Source of the DNA: CAYLLT01 sp964591605
GTDB lineage: Bacteria; Planctomycetota; Phycisphaerae; UBA1845; PWPN01
Assembly (NCBI GenBank): GCA_964591605.1
Contig: CAZQEN010000133.1
Span: 1 to 18,626, forward strand
Direction of reading: 5' to 3'
DNA: 18,626 bases
Shown: positions 1 to 9,073 of the stretch, piece after piece
How the letters are laid out: each line of letters starts with the position of its first letter
How positions within the stretch are numbered: the first letter of the stretch is position 1
Translations under genes and position numbers: made by a program
Notes under the pieces: model-generated
What the model was told of the DNA's origin: nothing
The model's database searches: none
The model's input: the letters and a program-made list of their open reading frames with translations, nothing else

Positions 1-2
1 AC

Positions 3-77
3 GAGACCAGCGCGACGGACGTGCTGAACTACGTGGCGAGCATCTTCGCGCGGGGTGACAGCAAGCAGGATGAGTGA
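3..77 (+). CDS. prkA: C-terminal end of a probable PrkA serine protein kinase (partial)
   Basis: An open frame enters from the left edge and ends at TGA (75-77), leaving 24 residues that read ETSATDVLNYVASIFARGDS and then KQDE. The pattern ATDVLNYVASIFARGD resembles the extreme C-terminus of PrkA, the AAA+ serine protein kinase called YeaG in E. coli. The main argument is context, because yeaH and spoVR follow on the same strand and prkA-yeaH-spoVR is a recurrent cluster. PrkA is a cytoplasmic kinase tied to starvation and sporulation-type stress responses. No catalytic part lies in the window, so the identity rests on a short tail plus neighbours. The kinase assignment would fail if the upstream sequence lacked a Walker A motif. 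Confidence 0.6.
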   Translation, partial: ETSATDVLNYVASIFARGDSKQDE

Positions 78-136
78 AATGTCTAATGTCTAAGGAAAGA
101 AAATGTCTAATGTTCGGGGGCATCGCATTAGACATT
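78..136. repeat. Three copies of AATGTCTAATG at 24-base spacing, third copy inverted
   Basis: The 11-mer AATGTCTAATG occurs at 78-88 and 102-112. Its exact reverse complement CATTAGACATT occurs at 126-136. Starts are spaced 24 bases apart both times. The second and third copies can form an 11-bp hairpin with a 13-base loop (113-125). The first copy touches the prkA stop codon. A looser AT-rich continuation (about 137-160, TTAGAGCTTAGTCATCAGTC) follows before yeaH. The stretch is much more AT-rich than its surroundings. It could be a degenerate mobile repeat or a processing or regulatory hairpin; no protein is encoded. Confidence 0.8.
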
Positions 137-169
137 AGAGCTTAGTCATCAGTCATTTGGATCGCTCTT

Positions 170-1270
170 ATGGCGTTGCGCATCCATCAGGACCACCAGC
201 GATTTCGGCAGATCGTCAAGGGCAAGATCCGCGACGATCTGCGGCGGTTCCTGACGCGCGGCGAGCTGCTGGGCAAGGAAGGCAAGCACCTCATCAGCAT
301 CCCCATCCGCGGGATCGATATTCCGAACTTCCGCTACGGCGACAACAACGACGGGGGCGTGGGTCAGGGCAGCGGCAAGCCGGGCGACCCGGTCGATACC
401 GAGGGCGAGGGCATCGGCCCGGGCGGGAACGAGCCGGGCCACCACCTGCTCGAAGTCGACATCAGCCTGGACGAGCTGGCCGACATTCTGGGCGAGGAGC
501 TCAAGCTCCCGCGCATCCTGCCCAAAGGCAAGCACCGCATCACCAGCCAGAAGGACCGTTACAGCGGCATCCGCCAGGCGGGTCCGGAATCCCTGCGGCA
601 TTTCAAGCGCACCTTCCGGCGCGCCCTGCGCCGCCAGATCATGGCCGGCACGTACGACCCGACCAGGCCGTACATCATCTTCGAGCGGCGCGACAAGATG
701 TACCGGAGCTGGCGGACGGTGCTCCAGCCGCAGTCCAATGCGGTCATCGTGTACATGATGGACGTGTCCGGCTCGATGGGCGACGAACAGAAGGAGCTCG
801 TGCGGCTCGAGGCGTTCTGGATCGACGCGTGGCTCCGCCGCAACTACGAAGGCATCGAGAGCCGCTACATCGTGCATGACGTGCGGGCCATGGAGGTCGA
901 CAAGAACACGTTCTTCCACCTGCGCGAGGACGGCGGCACGAAGATCAGCAGCGCGTTCAAGTGCGCCCGCGAGCTGCTCGACACGCACTATCACGCCGAT
1001 GAGTGGAACATCTACCTGTTCCACTTCAGCGATGGCGACAACAGCAGCGAATCCGACAACCGCGAGTGCTGCCGGCTGCTCAAGGAGCACCTGCTGCCGA
1101 AGGTGAACATGTTCGGCTACTGCCAGGTTGCCAGCGCCTACGGCAGCGGGAACTTCATCAACGTGCTCCACGAGCATTTCGATGATGAAAAGTCGGTCAT
1201 CACCACGCGGGTGAACGGCCGGGACGACATTTACGACAGCATCAAGGCGTTTTTCTCGCCGGGAAGGTGA
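170..1270 (+). CDS. yeaH: YeaH/YhbH family protein (DUF444, UPF0229) with a von Willebrand A-like fold
   Basis: This 366-residue cytoplasmic protein starts IHQDHQRFRQIVKGKIRDDL, as is typical of the UPF0229 family. It has a glycine-rich stretch around residues 62-90, a shared form of the family. The C-terminal half carries a von Willebrand A-like MIDAS motif D198-x-S200-x-S202 (DVSGSMG), followed by EAFWIDAWLRRNY and the conserved REDGGTKISSAF segment. Family members are encoded beside PrkA kinase and are thought to act with it in starvation survival; the biochemical activity is not established. The ATG at 170 matches the usual N-terminus although no strong Shine-Dalgarno sequence precedes it. 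Its stop (TGA 1268-1270) sits in GTGAGGATG, which allows coupling to a downstream start at 1273. Length is close to the family norm. Confidence 0.93.
   Translation: MALRIHQDHQRFRQIVKGKIRDDLRRFLTRGELLGKEGKHLISIPIRGIDIPNFRYGDNNDGGVGQGSGKPGDPVDTEGEGIGPGGNEPGHHLLEVDISLDELADILGEELKLPRILPKGKHRITSQKDRYSGIRQAGPESLRHFKRTFRRALRRQIMAGTYDPTRPYIIFERRDKMYRSWRTVLQPQSNAVIVYMMDVSGSMGDEQKELVRLEAFWIDAWLRRNYEGIESRYIVHDVRAMEVDKNTFFHLREDGGTKISSAFKCARELLDTHYHADEWNIYLFHFSDGDNSSESDNRECCRLLKEHLLPKVNMFGYCQVASAYGSGNFINVLHEHFDDEKSVITTRVNGRDDIYDSIKAFFSPGR
1262..1267 (+). promoter_or_regulatory. Shine-Dalgarno-like GGAAGG at the end of yeaH
   Basis: GGAAGG ends 5 bases before an ATG at 1273 that is in frame with spoVR and overlaps the yeaH stop region. 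This looks like the normal coupled initiation site for the gene after yeaH. It now lies about 215 bases from the ATG at 1483, where SpoVR homology begins, because a repeat array lies between them. It bears directly on which start codon spoVR uses. Confidence 0.5.
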
Positions 1271-1276
1271 GGATGG

Positions 1277-1479
1277 GTAGGGTGGGCTCTGCCCACCTTC
1301 GGGTTGGTGGGTTGCGTGGCGGAGTTGGTGGGCAGAGCCCACCCTACGCACCTTCGGGTTGGTGGGCGGACCATGTAGGGTGGGCTTTGCCCACCTTTGG
1401 GCTGGTGGGCAGAGCCCACCCTACGCACCTTCGGGTTGGCGGGTTGCGTGACGGAGTTGGTGGGCAGAGCCCACCCTAC
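1277..1479. repeat. Array of five palindromic 21-base units (REP/MITE-like)
   Basis: Units begin GTAGGGTGGGC and end TGCCCACC. Forward copies lie at 1277-1297 and 1375-1395, and inverted copies at 1327-1347, 1404-1424 and 1459-1479. Each unit is itself a hairpin (GGTGGGC, 3-base loop, GCCCACC). Opposed copies can also form longer hairpins: 1277-1297 with 1327-1347 across a 29-base loop, and 1375-1395 with 1404-1424 across only 8 bases. The 1375 copy has one base change in its centre. Palindromes of this type are common between genes of planctomycetes and cyanobacteria and resemble REP elements moved by RAYT transposases. No transposase is present here. Confidence 0.9.
1295..1349. repeat. Long direct repeat, copy 1 (55 bases)
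   Basis: This segment begins ACCTTCGGGTTGG and ends CACCCTACGC. It matches 1427-1481 with two differences, at the positions reading GGTGGG versus GGCGGG and GTGGCG versus GTGACG. The period is 132 bases. It shows that part of the array grew by duplication of a block larger than the 21-base unit. Confidence 0.85.
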
Positions 1480-1481
1480 GC
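1427..1481. repeat. Long direct repeat, copy 2 (55 bases), next to the spoVR start
   Basis: This is the second copy of the 55-base block at 1295-1349. It ends one base before the ATG at 1483, so no ribosome-binding site of the usual kind remains in front of that codon. Confidence 0.85.
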
Positions 1482-1482
1482 T

Positions 1483-3048
<1,566 letters not shown>

Positions 3049-3215
3049 TTCCGGGCTTGACCTGGCAGGGATCAGCGGCCCGGTGACCGTTCATTGACAC
3101 GCCAAATCGGGCAGGGCGAGGGCCGGCTGGCGGCTGCACCCCCCGGCCTGCCCCCAAGCCGGACCTGGGACTCCGCCTGAATCTGACAGGCGGTGGGCCG
3201 CCGGCATCGGGTAAG

Positions 3216-5489
<2,274 letters not shown>

Positions 5490-5732
5490 GTCTGTCCAGG
5501 ATTTTGTCAGCGTCTCAACATATCGTGAGCCAGTTCGCACCTTCTGGTGGTCGTGACCGGGTCGGCCAGGCGCGAAACGCGCTATAAGACACAGGGATGC
5601 ATGGGTTTAGGGCGATTCTCCGGCTGGACGGCCCCTGCTGGCATGAGGGTTGCCCTTCTCCAGCTCACGGGCCGTGCGGATGGATCAGGCTGGATGGTGA
5701 CAGCGCATCCGCGTGCCTTTGGGAGATACATC

Positions 5733-7103
5733 ATGCAACGAGTGAGAGTGATGCTCTGCGGCCTGATCGTGCCGGCCGCAATGGTCGGGTGGTCTGCAGG
5801 CTGCAACCAGACGCCCCCGCAAACGCCCCCGGACACGCAGGACCCCCCGACCAGCCGCATCGCGCTGCAGGTCGTTGCCGAGGGTCTGACGTCGCCGCTG
5901 GCGATGGCCGTCCCCGACGACGGAACTCAGCGGCTCTTCATTGTGGACCAGGTTGGCCTGATCCGCATCGTGAACTCCGACGGCACCCTTCAATCGGCCC
6001 CGTTCCTGGACGTCGCCGACCGGATGCCGCCGATCGGCATCGACTTTGGCGGCGGCTTCATCTACGACGAGCGCGGGCTGCTGGGTCTGGCGTTCCACCC
6101 TCAGTACGCCAGCAACGGGCGGTTTTATGCGTATTACAACACGCCCAGGCAACCTGGCGATCCGCAGGAAGCTGACTCGCGCGTTCGCCTGTCGGAGTTC
6201 CGCGTCTCGGCGGCCGACCCCAACCAGGCGGACCCCGGCAGCGAGCGTGTTCTGTTTGAAGTGGTCAAGCCGCAGTTCAACCACAACGGCGGGCAGCTCG
6301 CATTCGGCCCCGACGGCTTTCTGTACGTGAGCCTGGGCGACGGCGGCGGGGCCGATGATACGGATTTCGGCCACAATCCGGACATCGGCAACGGCCAGGA
6401 CCTCGGCACGCTGCTGGGCAAGATCCTGCGGATCGACGTGGACGGCGGCCTGCCCTACGCCGTTCCGCCTGACAACCCGTTCGTCAACACCGCGGGGGCC
6501 CGGTCGGAGATCTGGGCCCTTGGCTTCCGCAATCCGTGGCGGTTCTCCTTTGACCCGGGCGGGGCGCGCCGGTTGTTCACCGCCGACGCTGGCCAGGAGC
6601 TCTTTGAGGAGGTCAGCATCGTGCAGCGCGGCGGCAATTACGGGTGGCGCATCCGCGAGGGCTTCCACTGTTTCGACCCGCAGAACCCCACCGCACCGCC
6701 CGGCCAATGCCCCGCCACCGGCCGGGGCGGAGAGCCGCTGGTCGACCCCATCATCGAATATCCGCATGCCCAGGCCGACGGCCGGCCGGTGGGCATCGCG
6801 GTGATCGGCGGATTCGTGTACCGCGGCAGCGCCATCTCCGGATTGGCCGGGGAGTACATCTTCGGAGATTTCAGCACCAGCTTCGGCGCCGCCGATGGCT
6901 CGATCTTTGCGGCCCGGGAGATGCCCGACGGCACGTGGGAGCGACGCGAGCTCGAGGTTGCGGGTCGGTCCGGCGGACGCATTGAACGGTTCGTCCTGGG
7001 TATGGGACAGGATGAGGATGGAGAAGTGTACGTGCTCACCACGGCGAACCTGGCACCGTCGGGCCAGACCGGACAGGTCTATCGGATCGTCGCGGCGCCC
7101 TGA
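5733..7103 (+). CDS. PQQ-dependent sugar dehydrogenase-like lipoprotein (glucose/sorbosone dehydrogenase family)
   Basis: This 456-residue protein has a hydrophobic leader and lipobox SAGC with the lipidated cysteine at position 24, followed by a PT/Q-rich linker. The six-bladed propeller of the GSDH family then shows its usual blocks: GLLGLAFHPQY (115-125), NHNGGQLAFGPDGFLYVSLGDG (from 183), LGKILRIDVDGG (228-239), EIWALGFRNPWRFSFD (259-274) and RGGNYGWRIREG (299-310). Family members use PQQ and calcium to oxidise aldose sugars at C1 outside the cytoplasm; the substrate here cannot be read from sequence. GGGAG at 5721-5725, seven bases before ATG 5733, supports that start over an in-frame one at 5547, which would put about 60 unlikely residues ahead of the signal peptide. 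The next gene encodes a haem lipoprotein 65 bases downstream, probably in the same transcript. Confidence 0.9.
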   Translation: MQRVRVMLCGLIVPAAMVGWSAGCNQTPPQTPPDTQDPPTSRIALQVVAEGLTSPLAMAVPDDGTQRLFIVDQVGLIRIVNSDGTLQSAPFLDVADRMPPIGIDFGGGFIYDERGLLGLAFHPQYASNGRFYAYYNTPRQPGDPQEADSRVRLSEFRVSAADPNQADPGSERVLFEVVKPQFNHNGGQLAFGPDGFLYVSLGDGGGADDTDFGHNPDIGNGQDLGTLLGKILRIDVDGGLPYAVPPDNPFVNTAGARSEIWALGFRNPWRFSFDPGGARRLFTADAGQELFEEVSIVQRGGNYGWRIREGFHCFDPQNPTAPPGQCPATGRGGEPLVDPIIEYPHAQADGRPVGIAVIGGFVYRGSAISGLAGEYIFGDFSTSFGAADGSIFAAREMPDGTWERRELEVAGRSGGRIERFVLGMGQDEDGEVYVLTTANLAPSGQTGQVYRIVAAP

Positions 7104-7168
7104 ATGTGAGCGATCGGGTTGGAAACGAAACAGTCAGCATCCATTTTGCAGGCAAAAAGGAGTCTGTG

Positions 7169-7627
7169 ATGCGTTTACTTGGATTTCGGTCACGGGAGCT
7201 TCGGTGGGGCCGCGTCATCGGCATCTCGGTGATGGCGACGGCGCTGTACGGATGTCCGGAGAGCGTGAACACCCCGGCGCCGCCGTCGCAGGGCACGGTC
7301 TCCCTGAGCCGCGACATCCAGCCGATCTTCAATGCCCGGTGCACCTCGTGCCACAGCCCGGGTTTCCCCACGAACACGATCGTGGGCATCCGCATGGTGC
7401 TCACGCCGGGCGATGCGTTTACCTCACTCGTGAATCAGCCGAGCAGCCAGCGCCCGGACCTGACGCTGGTGGAGCCCGGTGATGCCGAGTCAAGCCTGCT
7501 GTGGCTCAAGGTGAGCTCGAACAATCCGCCGGTGGGATCGACGATGCCGCTGTTCGGCTCCCGGCTCAGCTCGACGGAGCTGGGCCTGGTCCGCGACTGG
7601 ATCAACCAGGGCGCCCTGGACAATTGA
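7169..7627 (+). CDS. Small monohaem cytochrome c-like lipoprotein
   Basis: This 152-residue exported protein has a hydrophobic leader ending in LYGC (Cys29), a slightly imperfect lipobox. The motif C58-T-S-C61-H62 within DIQPIFNARCTSCHSPGF is a covalent haem c site of planctomycete cytochrome style. M126 in STMPLFG is the likely distal haem ligand, followed by LSSTELGLVRDWINQGA, the usual closing helix. AAGGAG lies 7 bases before ATG 7169; an earlier in-frame ATG at 7106 lacks such support and would bury the leader. The upstream sugar dehydrogenase gene suggests the haem could accept electrons from it, but this is inference. An alternative is a free-standing sorting or haem domain of unknown use. 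Confidence 0.85.
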   Translation: MRLLGFRSRELRWGRVIGISVMATALYGCPESVNTPAPPSQGTVSLSRDIQPIFNARCTSCHSPGFPTNTIVGIRMVLTPGDAFTSLVNQPSSQRPDLTLVEPGDAESSLLWLKVSSNNPPVGSTMPLFGSRLSSTELGLVRDWINQGALDN

Positions 7628-7678
7628 GCGGGGTGGCGGGCGGCTCCCTGACACGATCCGCGGGCCGGGGCGATTGTG

Positions 7679-7718
7679 GTGCAGGCGTCCCGCCTGCACG
7701 TGTCCCGGCGCGCCGGGA
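7679..7718. repeat. Two adjacent palindromes between convergent genes
   Basis: GTGCAGGCG (7679-7687) and CGCCTGCAC (7691-7699) form a 9-bp stem with a 3-base loop. Four bases on, TCCCGGCGCGCCGGGA (7703-7718) is a perfect 16-base palindrome. The first type, GCAGGCGTCCCGCCTGC, is a recurrent intergenic element in planctomycete-like genomes. The pair lies between the ends of two convergent genes, so it could act as a bidirectional terminator, although no T-run follows on either strand. Confidence 0.75.
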
Positions 7719-7795
7719 GGATCCCGATGCCTTGGGACAACACCAGGGGCCGCTCCGCCCGCCCGTCCAAGGTCTCACGCATCCGTCCCGGGCGG

Positions 7796-8929
7796 CTATC
7801 GCAATGTCAGCAGGGTCACCTCCGGCGGACACAGGAAGCGGATGCGAGGGGCCGGGCCGCGTTCGCAGCCCAGGCCGCGGCTCAGGTAGAGGTGGCGGCC
7901 GTCGAGCTCGTGCAGGCCGCCGGCGGCAATGGCGCGCGGTACCCGGCTCGATTTGGCCAGGGGCCCGAAGAACGGCGCAACGATCTGTCCGCCGTGCGTG
8001 TGGCCGCAGACCAAAAGGTCGATCCGGGAAGACGGCTGCATCCGGAGGACGTAGTCCGGCACGTGGCTGACCAGGATGCGGATGTCATCATCGCCCGGGG
8101 CCTGCTCGAGCGAGCGAAGGATGGCCATCGCCTGCGGCGAGTAAAACACGTCCGCTCCGCCCAGGGTGATCTGCCGGTCTCGCACCCGCAGGCGGATGAT
8201 TTCGTTGCCCAGAATCCGCACCGGTGTGCCTTCCAGCAGCGGGCGCACGTCGCGGTGCATCTCGCAGTGGCCGGGCGTGAAATACACGCCGCCGGGGCAG
8301 TCCAGCCTTCTCAGCAGTGCTTTGAGTGCGGAGAAATGCACCTTCAGATCGGCCTGCGTTCCCTGCCACAGGTCGCCAGGCATGAGAACCAGGTCCGGCT
8401 GCATCGACATGAGCCGCTCGATCGCGTCCACCTCGTGCGCCGTGATCTCATCGGTCTGGATGTCGGCGAGGATGCCGAGTCTGACCGGCTCATGCCCTTG
8501 CCGGCTTGTCGAGACGGCAAAAACAGGTGTTTCAAGCTGCGTGCGATAGGGCTCAATGAAGCTGGCGTACATGCCGACCGGCGCCCCGCCGAGCATGAGA
8601 TACGCAGCGATCCGCGCCGGCCGCGTGATGCGCCTCGAGGTTCGCCGATGAACCGCCAGGAGCACGAAAGCAGCGATGGGCAGCACGACGACGCTGTCCA
8701 GATAGAGGAGCCGGATCAATCCGAACGGGTGTACCCGGCCGACAGCGATCAGCAGGAGCTTGGCCGCGCCGCTCAGCCCGAGCACGGTGAAGCCCTGGAC
8801 CCATGCGCGCAGGCCCAGAATCCTCACACCGGACTCACAGTCGCTGCGTCTCCTGCCCGCCAGCGCGACCACGAGAAACAGGACCAGATCGAACAGGGCA
8901 ATCAGCCAGGCCAGGGCGGAGAATGGCAC
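7796..8929 (-). CDS. Membrane-anchored metallophosphoesterase-like protein with altered active-site motifs
   Basis: This 377-residue protein has about four hydrophobic segments in its first 125 residues (near 3-24, 45-63, 75-93, 107-124), followed by a calcineurin-like phosphoesterase domain. Motif V is intact as GHTHGGQ (309-315) and the motif IV histidine is H289 in VSHVP. Motif I is ADIQ (155-158) in place of the usual D-x-H, motif II keeps GD (185-186) without the second aspartate, and motif III reads GHCE (220-223) rather than GNHD/E. The fold is therefore recognisable but metal binding may be changed or reduced. The start is GTG at 8929, chosen for GGAGAG five bases upstream. Nearest relatives in the family are YkuE-type enzymes acting at membranes, with envelope lipids or phosphoesters as possible substrates. 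It is divergent from the YfhO gene. Confidence 0.85.
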   Translation of the reverse strand: MPFSALAWLIALFDLVLFLVVALAGRRRSDCESGVRILGLRAWVQGFTVLGLSGAAKLLLIAVGRVHPFGLIRLLYLDSVVVLPIAAFVLLAVHRRTSRRITRPARIAAYLMLGGAPVGMYASFIEPYRTQLETPVFAVSTSRQGHEPVRLGILADIQTDEITAHEVDAIERLMSMQPDLVLMPGDLWQGTQADLKVHFSALKALLRRLDCPGGVYFTPGHCEMHRDVRPLLEGTPVRILGNEIIRLRVRDRQITLGGADVFYSPQAMAILRSLEQAPGDDDIRILVSHVPDYVLRMQPSSRIDLLVCGHTHGGQIVAPFFGPLAKSSRVPRAIAAGGLHELDGRHLYLSRGLGCERGPAPRIRFLCPPEVTLLTLR

Positions 8930-9073
8930 ACATGCTCTCCCGGATTCCTGGTTACTCTACGTTCGGCGCAGGCCCCGGTTCGGACGGAGGGACCGGGTTT
9001 CGTGGAAAAGCGGCGTTTCGCAGCGGTCAGTGCCGCTTGACGCCCCCGTCGAGGCATCGGAACATGCGCGCGT
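8930..9073. other. Divergent intergenic region between the phosphoesterase and YfhO genes
   Basis: This 144-base gap must hold the promoters of both divergent genes. It contains the GGAGAG ribosome site for the minus-strand gene (8935-8940). I see no convincing -10/-35 pair on either strand and no repeat or RNA structure of note. Confidence 0.5.

Noticed and set aside
1277..1479. The repeat array as a CRISPR array
   Set aside because: Units change orientation, spacers are 8 to 35 bases and are themselves repeated, and no cas genes are near.
3094..3099. TTGACA upstream of the sigma-54 regulator as a -35 element
   Set aside because: No -10 element at suitable spacing (3115-3123 is GC-rich).
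3109..3153. Stem GGGCAGG/CCTGCCC after spoVR as a terminator
   Set aside because: The loop is long (31 bases), there is no T-run, and the area is so GC-rich that chance stems are expected.
5583..5588. TATAAG upstream of the sugar dehydrogenase gene as a -10 element
   Set aside because: No -35 partner at 16-18 bases; the nearest candidate is 24 bases away.
5547..5732. In-frame extension of the sugar dehydrogenase to an earlier start
   Set aside because: It would place about 60 residues before a clear lipoprotein signal, while ATG 5733 has a good ribosome site.
7676..9040. Plus-strand open frame of 454 codons across the phosphoesterase gene
   Set aside because: It is antisense to a protein with a conserved GHTH motif and membrane segments, and its own translation has no family resemblance.
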